64,000 nt of DNA, taken from G963663315 sp965208975. Its GTDB lineage: Bacteria > Pseudomonadota > Gammaproteobacteria > Arenicellales > Poriferihabitantaceae. The DNA is taken from the NCBI GenBank assembly GCA_965208975.1, contig CBDBQH010000001.1:558001-622000 (forward strand). Reading direction: 5' to 3'. The position numbers and the translations under genes were made by a program. The notes beneath the pieces are model-generated. The model worked only from the letters and a program-made list of their open reading frames with translations, was not told the DNA's origin and made no database searches. Shown here one piece after another: positions 33,483-41,279 of this stretch (its first letter is position 1; the number at the start of each line of letters is the position of its first letter).

Positions 33483-34706
33483 TTGGCGCTCATCGTTGAA
33501 AAATACGGCGGCACGTCGGTCGGGTCTGTGGAACGGATCCAGGCGGTAGCCGAAAGCATCCTGAAAAGCGTGGAAAACGGCGATCAGCTGGTCGTGGTGG
33601 TATCCGCGATGAGTGGGGAGACCAATCGTCTGATTATGTTAGCCAACCAGATTTCCGCTAACCCGTCTTCCCGGGAAATGGATACCCTGGTGACTACCGG
33701 AGAACAGGTGACCATCGCATTATTGTCGATGTCGTTGCAGGAACTCGGGGCGCCGGCCTGTTCCTATACCGGATTCCAGATCCCGATTCTGACCGACGGT
33801 TTTCACGGCAAGGCAAGAATAGAAAATATTGACACGAGAAAAGTACTCCGCGACCTGGAGCAGGGGCGGGTTGTCGTCGTGGCCGGCTTCCAGGGGATCA
33901 GTGATACCAACCATATCACCACCCTGGGCAGGGGCGGTTCCGATACCACGGCCGTTGCCATGGCGGCGGCATTGCAAGCCGATGAATGCAGGATATTCAC
34001 CGACGTGGACGGCGTTTACACCGCCGACCCGCGGGTGGTGGAAGACGCGCACAGGCTGGAGCGGATTACCTTTGAGGAAATGCTGGAATTGTCAGGCTCG
34101 GGGGCAAAAGTCATGCAGATTCGCTCAGTCGAATTTGCCAGCAAATACAATGTGCCGTTGCGCGTACTTTCTTCCTTCGAGCCCGGGCCGGGAACATTGA
34201 TTAGTTGTGAGGACAATAAGATGGAAAAACCTTTGATTTCGGGCATTACTTCGGTTGACAATGAAGCCAAGATCACCATTCGCGGTGTGCCGGACAAGCC
34301 GGGGATTGCCTACAATCTGTTGGGTCCCATATCCGATGCCCGGATCATCGTGGATATGATCGTCCAGAATATCGGACTGGACGGCTTGACAGATTTTACG
34401 TTTACCATTAACCGGGATGATCTGCAAAGAAGTATTGATCTGTTAGACCCGATTGTGAAATCACTGGGCGCGGAGACTCTGGCCGGCGACACCAATCTTG
34501 CGAAAATTTCAGTGGTGGGGGTGGGTATGCGCTCCCATGCAGGCATTGCAACCCGGATGTTTCAGGCTTTGTCGGAGAAAGGAATCAATATTCAGATGAT
34601 TTCCACATCAGAAATCAAGATTTCTGTTACTATTGACCGAGAGTATGCTGAATTAGCGGTTCGAGCATTGCATAATGTGTTTGAACTTGATCAAATCTAC
34701 AAATAA
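33483..34706 (+). CDS. lysC: Aspartate kinase
   Basis: Aspartate kinase phosphorylates aspartate as the first step toward lysine, threonine and methionine. The product begins (M)ALIVEKYGGTSVGS, with catalytic sequences TTLGRGGSDTTAVA and IFTDVDGVYTADPR, then two ACT domains that bind inhibitory amino acids (ITIRGVPDKPGIAYNLLG and ISVVGVGMRSHAGIA). The start is TTG at 33483, one base after the alaS stop, giving 407 residues, the usual length for the Pseudomonas-type single-function enzyme. An ATG further upstream lies inside alaS and is rejected. Confidence 0.93.
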   Translation: MALIVEKYGGTSVGSVERIQAVAESILKSVENGDQLVVVVSAMSGETNRLIMLANQISANPSSREMDTLVTTGEQVTIALLSMSLQELGAPACSYTGFQIPILTDGFHGKARIENIDTRKVLRDLEQGRVVVVAGFQGISDTNHITTLGRGGSDTTAVAMAAALQADECRIFTDVDGVYTADPRVVEDAHRLERITFEEMLELSGSGAKVMQIRSVEFASKYNVPLRVLSSFEPGPGTLISCEDNKMEKPLISGITSVDNEAKITIRGVPDKPGIAYNLLGPISDARIIVDMIVQNIGLDGLTDFTFTINRDDLQRSIDLLDPIVKSLGAETLAGDTNLAKISVVGVGMRSHAGIATRMFQALSEKGINIQMISTSEIKISVTIDREYAELAVRALHNVFELDQIYK

Positions 34707-34832
34707 GATGTTGTAGAATATAGCTTGAGTACAGATTTTGTGTGGGAACTGGTATCAGGGTGTCAAAGGCAGACCAGGGTTTGACGAATATGAATATCAG
34801 TTGAACTGTAATTTAACCGGGAGCATGACAAA

Positions 34833-35090
34833 ATGTTGATCCTTACCCGCCGAATTGGCGAATCCGTGTATATTGGTGATGATGTTCGTTTAACCGTTCT
34901 GGGTGTGCGTGGAACACAAGTCCGGATTGGAATTAATGCGCCAAAAGAAGTTCCTGTCCATCGGGAAGAAATTTATTACCGTATCAAACATGAGCAAGAC
35001 GAAGACGGTATTGAGGACATGGATGATGACGGCCATTACCATCATCAGGAGTACGATGATGATGGTGACGGTGACCCGCACAACGTCTGA
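34833..35090 (+). CDS. csrA: CsrA/RsmA translational regulator with an acidic His-rich tail
   Basis: CsrA binds GGA motifs in mRNA leaders and controls carbon storage, motility and biofilm genes. Residues 1-52 match the family closely (MLILTRRIGESVYIGDDVRL, RIGINAPKEVPVHREEIYYRI), including the RNA-binding strand 1 and the VHREEI region. From residue 54 to 85 there is an extension with 15 Asp/Glu and several His residues, absent from the usual 61-65 residue CsrA. A GGGAG Shine-Dalgarno precedes the ATG. Position after alaS-lysC and before tRNA-Ser is conserved. Confidence 0.93.
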   Translation: MLILTRRIGESVYIGDDVRLTVLGVRGTQVRIGINAPKEVPVHREEIYYRIKHEQDEDGIEDMDDDGHYHHQEYDDDGDGDPHNV

Positions 35091-35162
35091 CCGATTTCAA
35101 GCGGCAACCTGACTGCGTGGCCGAACAAAAGGCCATGCGGAATGGTTGTGTCCGTGCATGAC

Positions 35163-35253
35163 GGAGAGATGGCCGAGCGGCTGAAGGCGCTCCCCTGCTA
35201 AGGGAGTATACGTTAATAGCGTATCGAGGGTTCGAATCCCTCTCTCTCCGCCA
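35163..35253 (+). tRNA. tRNA-Ser (anticodon GCU)
   Basis: The 91-nt gene includes the encoded CCA. The acceptor arms GGAGAGA and TCTCTCC pair fully, the anticodon arm is CTCCC-CTGCTAA-GGGAG with anticodon GCT, a long variable arm (TATACGTTAATAGCGTA) marks a serine tRNA, and the T arm is GAGGG-TTCGAAT-CCCTC. The csrA to tRNA-Ser(GCU) order is the same as in Pseudomonas. Confidence 0.97.
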
Positions 35254-35305
35254 AACCCTGCAAATCAATATGGGCAAATGTCTGTGCGCCGGACTTCAAC
35301 TTTTT

Positions 35306-36052
35306 ATGAATGCTGACTACCTGACTGCAAAAAAGGAGCGCCTGGACGGATTTCGCCCATTACCGGATGCTCTTGTCCGTAATCTGGATGACTGGTTTCG
35401 GGTGGAATTGACCTATACCAGCAATGCGATTGAAGGCAATACCCTCACCCGGAGTGAAACAGCGCTGGTGGTTGAGAAGGGCTTGACAGTCGGTGGCAAG
35501 TCATTGGTCGAACATCTGGAAGCGACCAACCACGCCCGTGCGCTGGATTGGGTCAAGGAACAGGTCAAGAGCAGACCGGCCAGCCTGACAGAGGAGAAGA
35601 TTCTGCATATTCATGACATGATTTTAAGCGGTATTGATTATGCAAATGCCGGGCGTTACCGCTCAATACCGGTTCGGATTTCCGGCTCGACAGTGGTGTT
35701 GCCCAATCCACGCAAGGTTCCTGAACTGATGGCTGAATTTGTCGAATGGCTTGAGCAGGAACACCGCTTCCACCCGGTAGAACTGGCGGCGGAGGCGCAT
35801 TACCGGCTGGTTACCATTCATCCCTTTATTGATGGCAATGGTCGTACAGCCCGTTTGCTGATGAATCTGATCCTCCTGATGAGCGGATATCCGGCTGCGA
35901 TTATCCGCAAGCGGGACCGTCTGGCTTATATAGAATCGCTGGAAAAAGCCCAGACCAGCGGTTTAAGAGATGACTATTTCAGGATTATCGAAGAAGCCGT
36001 GGAGCGTTCGCTGGACATCTATCTCAAAGCGGTTGCGGGCGATCAGGGATAA
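35306..36052 (+). CDS. Fic family AMP-transferase-like protein
   Basis: Fic proteins usually transfer AMP from ATP to hydroxyl groups of target proteins. From the ATG at 35306 the product has 248 residues with the core motif HPFIDGNGRTAR (His172) and an N-terminal inhibitory helix motif SNAIEG (Ser39 to Gly44) of the (S/T)xxxE(G/N) type, so it is a class II Fic that should be auto-inhibited by Glu43. The flap strand is near RISGSTVVLPNP. An in-frame ATG at 35270 would place the start only 17 bp after the tRNA and adds an unlikely cysteine-rich segment. Target unknown. Confidence 0.88.
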   Translation: MNADYLTAKKERLDGFRPLPDALVRNLDDWFRVELTYTSNAIEGNTLTRSETALVVEKGLTVGGKSLVEHLEATNHARALDWVKEQVKSRPASLTEEKILHIHDMILSGIDYANAGRYRSIPVRISGSTVVLPNPRKVPELMAEFVEWLEQEHRFHPVELAAEAHYRLVTIHPFIDGNGRTARLLMNLILLMSGYPAAIIRKRDRLAYIESLEKAQTSGLRDDYFRIIEEAVERSLDIYLKAVAGDQG

Positions 36053-36080
36053 ATGATAAGAGGACTGAAACACATATTTT

Positions 36081-37250
36081 TCACAACCCGTCCAAAGCCT
36101 GTTTCAGGTCGATGATCAGATCATCAACCGATTCAAGGCCGGCGGAGAGCCGCACCAGGCCATCGGTGATCCCGGCCGCCATGCGTTCTTCTCTTGGCAT
36201 GTCGGCGTGAGTCATGGTTACCGAGTGGGTGACCAGCGATTCGACTGAGCCGAGATTCTCGGCCAGACTCCACAGTTGCAATGTGTCCATCAGCTTTTTG
36301 CCGGCCGCCACCCCGCCTTTCACCTCGAACCAGAGCATGGAGCCGTGGCCGCTCGCCTGTCTGTCCGCCAACTCTTTTTGCGGGAAGGAATCCAGGCCAG
36401 GGTAGGCGACGCGCTCGACCATCGGATGGGTTTCAAGGAATGTGGCAATTGCAAGCGCGTTGGCGGATTGCGCTTCGAGCCGTGTACTCATGGTTTTACA
36501 GCCTTGCAGGGTATAGAACGCAACCATCGGGGACATGTTCGATCCGAGACAGTTGCGGACGAACTTGATGTCCTCCAGATGCGCTTCGCTTTGTGCGGTA
36601 ATGGAGCCGCCGACACTGATATTGTGTCCTTCCATGAATTTGGTTGTGCTATGGAGCGTAATATCGGCGCCGAGTTCCAGCGGACGCTGATAGTAGGGAG
36701 TCAGGAATGTGTTATCGACCACGTGGGGGATTCCATTCGCCTTGGCAATCTCGGAAATGGCGGCGATGTCAGTCAGCTTCAGGGTCGGGTTGGCCGGAGT
36801 TTCGGTAAAAATCAACCGGGTATTGCCACGGATTGCTTCCTTGACATTGCCGGGTTGTGAGGTATCGACGAAGCTGGCTTGCAGGTTGAATCGGTTGAGC
36901 ACTTTGGTTGTTACCCGGTGAGTGCCACCATAAACCACATCGGATAATATGACATGATCCCCGGCATTCAGGAGTCCCATCAAGGTACAGCTGGTCGCCG
37001 CCATGCCGGTGGCGAAACAGGCGCTGCCAAAACCGCCTTCCAGGGCGGTTATGCGGTTTTCCAGGGCGGCCACTGTCGGATTACCGGATCGACTGTACGA
37101 GTAACCCTTTGCCATATACGTGTCGACCGATTCCTGCACATAGGTGGTTGACTGGTAGATCGGTGTCAGGATGGCTCCGGTCACCGGGTCCGGACTTACA
37201 CCGGCGCGCACTTCTCTGGTTTTGAAATCGGGTTGTCTGTCGTCGCTCAT
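36081..37250 (-). CDS. Cys/Met metabolism PLP-dependent enzyme (cystathionine gamma-synthase/lyase type)
   Basis: This family makes or splits cystathionine and related thioethers. The 389-residue product shows YSRSGNPTVAALENRIAALE-like sequence (TALEGG), the PLP lysine in LHSTTKFMEGHN, FTETPANPTLKLTDI, and a C-terminal VRLSAGLESVDDLIIDLKQAL. MetB, MetC and cystathionine gamma-lyase are hard to separate by sequence; I favour a cystathionine gamma-lyase or gamma-synthase. The start at 37250 is chosen because AAAGGAA precedes it at the right distance; an upstream ATG at 37304 has no such site. Confidence 0.85.
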   Translation of the reverse strand: MSDDRQPDFKTREVRAGVSPDPVTGAILTPIYQSTTYVQESVDTYMAKGYSYSRSGNPTVAALENRITALEGGFGSACFATGMAATSCTLMGLLNAGDHVILSDVVYGGTHRVTTKVLNRFNLQASFVDTSQPGNVKEAIRGNTRLIFTETPANPTLKLTDIAAISEIAKANGIPHVVDNTFLTPYYQRPLELGADITLHSTTKFMEGHNISVGGSITAQSEAHLEDIKFVRNCLGSNMSPMVAFYTLQGCKTMSTRLEAQSANALAIATFLETHPMVERVAYPGLDSFPQKELADRQASGHGSMLWFEVKGGVAAGKKLMDTLQLWSLAENLGSVESLVTHSVTMTHADMPREERMAAGITDGLVRLSAGLESVDDLIIDLKQALDGL

Positions 37251-37393
37251 GATGTTTCCTTTAATGAAGGGGTGATCGCGTTGGTAAAGCGGCGATTCTA
37301 TCACTTGATTCCCGAACTGTGCATCTTGCTCAGGGGATATTTAACCGGAGATATGTTGCGGATGAGGGGATTTATCCAGAGACAGCGGAGAGA

Positions 37394-38968
37394 TTAATCC
37401 CGGCTTTGGCGGTAGAAATAATCTTTGAGGAAGGCGTCGAAAGACAGCGTATCACTCTGCTCTATTTTCTGGCGAGTGATATGCGATTGCTGTGCCAGCG
37501 CAACATATTTCTGATTGGTCTCATCAGACAGTGGTTCCTTCTTGAACTTGCTTTCGGATATTTCAGACGCCTGCATCGAAAATTCATAAAAGCTTAAACC
37601 CTGATCGAATATCCGGTTGATAATTCTCGCCGAAGGGGTGGCATTAGAGTCAGCCACCTTGGCAAATTGTTTTTCGATAGTGGTAGAGTAATCATTGTGT
37701 CCGTTTACCTGATCCAGCAAGCGGGCAATCGGGGAAATTTTGTTCAGCAAGGTATTCATTTGTTCCCGGGCGTTTACACTGTGATCGGGCCGTTTGATGG
37801 TGGATTGTCTGTCGCGGCCATACATGACCATGGTTTGCTGGTTTTCCCGGACTCTGGAAAACTCTTCCGGGGTCATCGGTGGACTGTCTTCAAACAGGCA
37901 ATACAACAGGAACAGGTCAAAAAACCGGACACAATCCGCATGAATTCCGATCGGTTCAAACGGATTCAGGTCAATACTGCGGACTTCAACATATTGCACT
38001 CCCCGGTTTTTCAATATTGCGGATGGGCTTTGCCCGGAAGGAGTGACCCGCTTGGGGCGAATGGAAGAATAGAATTCATTCTCGATCTGCAAAAGATTCG
38101 CGTTCAACTGCTGGTAACCCTCTACGGTCTTCACACCGATCTTCTGGTATCCGGGATGAGGGGTCAGGATGGCATGGCGTAACGATTTCACAAAATCGTG
38201 GACGCTGTTATAACTGATTTGAATGTCGGCCTGGGCTTCGTTGCTGTATCCGAGTCCACTCAATCGCAATGAGGTTGCGGCGGGCGCGTAAAAACTGTGT
38301 CCGTCCATCTCCTTGAGCGGGTGCTCCCGACCTCTTAAAAAGGATCTGCATACGGCGGGAGAAGCGCCGAACAGATAGGTCGCAATCCAGGAGTTCCTGT
38401 GAAAATTCCGAATCAGGTCAAAATATTTTGCCGACGTGGCATCCTGCAACTGCTGTCCATCATCCAGCTCGAGATAATCCTGCCAGAACCGATCAGGCAT
38501 GGAGAAATTGAAGTGGATTCCGGAAACGGTCTGCATCAACGAGCCGTACCGATGGCTCAACCCCTGTCGGTAGACTTCCTTCATTTTCGCGATATTGGAA
38601 CGGCCGTATCGGGCAATCGGAATTTTTTCCTCACTCTGTACGATGCAGGGCATACTGTTGACCCACAGCTTTTCGTCACCGATATGCTGATAAGTGAAAT
38701 GGTGAATGTCGTAGAGTTCTTGCAGGAGGGCGCCAATGTTGTCGTGGACACCGGTGACAAATTCCAGCAGGGATTCAGAATAATCTGTCGTAATGGAGGG
38801 ATGAGTCAGGCTGGAGCCAATGGCTTCGGGGTGAGGGGTTTGCGCCAGTGTCCCGTCCACAGCCACACGCAGGCTCTCCTTCTCCAGCCCTCTTTGCAGA
38901 TGTTTCAAATGTTGGTCAATGGAGCGGGATACCAGAAAATCCAGCGTCTTTTCTATTGTTGTGGTCAC
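37394..38968 (-). CDS. gshA: Glutamate-cysteine ligase
   Basis: GshA makes gamma-glutamylcysteine, the first step of glutathione synthesis. The 524-residue product is the gammaproteobacterial type: RGLEKESLRV at the N-terminus, TDYSESLLEFVTG for the glutamate site, YRQGLSHRYGSLMQTVSGIHFN and VEVRSIDLNPFEPIGI in the ATP/Mg region. Length agrees with E. coli (518). It is divergent from dusA; the intervening region holds two tandem copies of ATGTTGAGACTACA (39000-39027). Confidence 0.95.
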   Translation of the reverse strand: MTTTIEKTLDFLVSRSIDQHLKHLQRGLEKESLRVAVDGTLAQTPHPEAIGSSLTHPSITTDYSESLLEFVTGVHDNIGALLQELYDIHHFTYQHIGDEKLWVNSMPCIVQSEEKIPIARYGRSNIAKMKEVYRQGLSHRYGSLMQTVSGIHFNFSMPDRFWQDYLELDDGQQLQDATSAKYFDLIRNFHRNSWIATYLFGASPAVCRSFLRGREHPLKEMDGHSFYAPAATSLRLSGLGYSNEAQADIQISYNSVHDFVKSLRHAILTPHPGYQKIGVKTVEGYQQLNANLLQIENEFYSSIRPKRVTPSGQSPSAILKNRGVQYVEVRSIDLNPFEPIGIHADCVRFFDLFLLYCLFEDSPPMTPEEFSRVRENQQTMVMYGRDRQSTIKRPDHSVNAREQMNTLLNKISPIARLLDQVNGHNDYSTTIEKQFAKVADSNATPSARIINRIFDQGLSFYEFSMQASEISESKFKKEPLSDETNQKYVALAQQSHITRQKIEQSDTLSFDAFLKDYFYRQSRD

Positions 38969-38999
38969 TTGGGCATTGATCCTGATGGTTAATGGTAAT

Positions 39000-39027
39000 A
39001 TGTTGAGACTACAATGTTGAGACTACA
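39000..39027. repeat. Tandem pair of a 14-bp repeat between gshA and dusA
   Basis: ATGTTGAGACTACA is present twice with no gap, at 39000-39013 and 39014-39027, in the 102-bp divergent region. It could be a small duplication or a paired binding site; I do not recognise a regulator. Confidence 0.6.
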
Positions 39028-39070
39028 CAGTGTTTGAATCAGATGACAGCATGGTAAAATCGGCAGTACC

Positions 39071-40126
39071 ATGATTTCATCCCCTTTACGCAAATCTTTC
39101 GCGGTGGCGCCGATGCTTGACATAACGGATCGGCGCTGTCGCTCATTCTTGCGGCTGTTTTCACGGAATTTCAGATTGTATACAGAAATGAAAGTGGCTG
39201 GTTCGATTATTTATGGCGACCGCGAGCAAATTCTCGGATTTGACAGCGCAGAGCGCCCTCTGGCGCTACAGGTTGGGGGGTGCGAACCGGATGAACTCGC
39301 TTTTTGTTCCGGGCTGGCCGAGCAGTGGGGTTATGATGAGGTCAATCTCAATGTGGGGTGCCCGAGTGATCGGGTGCAAAATGCACAATTCGGAGCCTGT
39401 TTGATGGCAAAGCCTGAACGGGTCGCAAAATGTGTCGAAGCCATGGTGAACGCCGTATCGATCCCGATCTCGGTGAAAACCCGGATCGGAATTGATCACA
39501 TGGATGGTTATCGAAATCTGTCGGATTTTATCGGTCAGGTAGCCGCTGGCGGGTGCGAAACCTTTATTATTCATGCTCGCAAAGCCTGGCTGAAAGGATT
39601 GAGCCCGAAAGAAAACCGGACTGTCCCGCCGCTGGATTATGATGTAGTGTACAGGCTCAAGAGAGAATACCCGGAACTGAATATCATCATCAACGGTGGC
39701 ATCTGCAACGTGGAGCAGATTGCCACCCATTTGCGCTACACGGATGGTGTCATGATGGGCCGGGAGGCTTACCGGAACCCCTGGATATTGAGAGAGATTG
39801 ATCGGTATTTCTTGCGCGATCAAGGCGCCCCTGTCTCACAACAGGACGAATGCCTGCTGCGCGGCGACCTGATTCGCGCATTCTTTCCCTACATTGAAAA
39901 CCAGCTGGCCAAAGGCGCGCGGTTGTCACAGATTACCCGGCATATACTGGGGCTTTATCATGGTCAACCCGGCGCCGGGGTCTGGCGGCGAACCCTGTCC
40001 ACATACGGCCCCAGGGGAAATGCCGGTCTTGAAGTGATTGAGCAGGCGTTGAAACGGGTGGAGGATGCAGTACAAATCAAGCCGGTGTTTGACCAGCGCC
40101 ACGCGGAGTGGGTGGCTTATGCCTGA
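39071..40126 (+). CDS. dusA: tRNA-dihydrouridine(20/20a) synthase DusA
   Basis: DusA is an FMN enzyme that reduces U20 and U20a in the tRNA D-loop. The 351-residue product shows AVAPMLDITDRRCR at the FMN site, LNVGCPSDRVQNAQFGACLM with the catalytic Cys, SVKTRIGID, and IHARKAWLKGLSPKENR, which is characteristic of DusA rather than DusB or DusC. INGGI and GVMMGREAYRNPW finish the barrel. It begins a short plus-strand unit with the next two genes. Confidence 0.95.
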   Translation: MISSPLRKSFAVAPMLDITDRRCRSFLRLFSRNFRLYTEMKVAGSIIYGDREQILGFDSAERPLALQVGGCEPDELAFCSGLAEQWGYDEVNLNVGCPSDRVQNAQFGACLMAKPERVAKCVEAMVNAVSIPISVKTRIGIDHMDGYRNLSDFIGQVAAGGCETFIIHARKAWLKGLSPKENRTVPPLDYDVVYRLKREYPELNIIINGGICNVEQIATHLRYTDGVMMGREAYRNPWILREIDRYFLRDQGAPVSQQDECLLRGDLIRAFFPYIENQLAKGARLSQITRHILGLYHGQPGAGVWRRTLSTYGPRGNAGLEVIEQALKRVEDAVQIKPVFDQRHAEWVAYA

Positions 40127-40919
40127 TTATCCGGATTTCGAGACTCTGTTGCGATTGGTTCCTTTTGTCGTGATTCTGGCTCTGCTGGTTGTCTGGGAGT
40201 TGATCTTCCCCAGAAGGGCAGGGGGAGGCAGGCGTCTGCTGAGATGGCCGTCAAATTTCGGGGTTTTCCTGATCGATGTGGTTATGCTGGTTGCGTTGCC
40301 GGTCTCCGCGGTGTCCGCCGCCCTGATTTCGATAGAGTATAAAGTCGGTCTGTTTTTCTGGATTGAGGCGGCGTTCTGGCCGAAAGTCATTTTCTGCCTG
40401 ATTGCGCTGGATCTACTGGTTTACTGGCAACATCGACTGTTTCACCGATTTCACATATTGTGGCGGGTCCATCGTATGCACCATACCGATACCGCCTTTG
40501 ATGTCACTACCGCTCTGCGCTTTCACCCAATAGAGATATTCCTGTCCGTATTCCTGAAAGCGGGCGTGATCATTGCGCTCGGCGCCCCCGTACTGGCCGT
40601 CATTCTCTTTGAAATCATATTAAACGGCGCCGCCATGTTCAATCACAGCAACATCCGTATACCGTACTGGCTGGATCAGCTTATCCGTTGGCTGATCGTC
40701 ACTCCCGATATGCACCGGGTACACCACTCCATTCATAAAAAGGAATATAATCATAATTTCGGCTTTTGCCTGTCTGTCTGGGATCGGCTTTTCCGTAGCT
40801 ATACTCCCCAGCCTGAAGACGGGCACCGGAACATGGTCATCGGACTGGAGGAGTTTAACGCCCCTGAAGAGGCGAGGCTTGATCAATTGCTCACCCAGCC
40901 ATTCAGGAACCACGAATAA
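40119..40919 (+). CDS. Sterol desaturase/fatty acid hydroxylase family membrane protein
   Basis: These integral membrane enzymes use a di-iron centre held by histidine boxes to hydroxylate or desaturate lipids. The 266-residue product has several hydrophobic segments (about 10-28, 42-66, 80-105, 145-170) and the boxes HRLFH, HRMHH and HRVHHSIHKKEYNHN. The ATG at 40119 overlaps the last codons of dusA and gives a natural N-terminus before the first membrane helix. The lipid substrate is unknown. Confidence 0.87.
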   Translation: MPDYPDFETLLRLVPFVVILALLVVWELIFPRRAGGGRRLLRWPSNFGVFLIDVVMLVALPVSAVSAALISIEYKVGLFFWIEAAFWPKVIFCLIALDLLVYWQHRLFHRFHILWRVHRMHHTDTAFDVTTALRFHPIEIFLSVFLKAGVIIALGAPVLAVILFEIILNGAAMFNHSNIRIPYWLDQLIRWLIVTPDMHRVHHSIHKKEYNHNFGFCLSVWDRLFRSYTPQPEDGHRNMVIGLEEFNAPEEARLDQLLTQPFRNHE

Positions 40920-40928
40920 CGTCAGGAA

Positions 40929-41192
40929 ATGCCAATTCATCCGGAATTGCTGCAAGCGCTGGTCTGCCCGGTTAGCAGATTGCCTGTTGCCATGCTGGAT
41001 TCGACCAGGCTGGAAAAGCTGAATGGCTTGATCAACGATGGTTCAGTCGAAACCCTGGCCGGTCATGCCGTTACCCAACCGCTGACAGAAGCGCTGATCA
41101 CCAGGAACAATAAAACCATCTACCGCATTGAGCGGGGCATCCCTGTCATGCTGGAAGATCAGGCCATTGCCGCCGACCAGATTGCGGGGTAG
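40929..41192 (+). CDS. Trm112-like (YcaR/UPF0434 type) small protein with altered cysteines
   Basis: The 87-residue product starts PIHPELLQALVCPVSRLPV and ends IYRIERGIPVMLEDQA, matching Trm112-like proteins that in other organisms support methyltransferases. Bacterial members often keep a CPxC zinc knuckle; here the second position is Ser (CPVS), and no other Cys is present, so zinc binding is probably lost. It follows the hydroxylase gene by 9 bp. Confidence 0.8.
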   Translation: MPIHPELLQALVCPVSRLPVAMLDSTRLEKLNGLINDGSVETLAGHAVTQPLTEALITRNNKTIYRIERGIPVMLEDQAIAADQIAG

Positions 41193-41279
41193 TGGGATAG
41201 TGGGGAAGTGGGGTAGTTGCCAAATCCTGTAATTATTCGTAAAGTAAAATCGGAACCATACAAAAACAAGAGTTGAACC

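Noticed and set aside
34781..34812. csrA promoter TTGACG with TGTAAT
   Set aside because: The spacing is 20 bp; not convincing enough to list.
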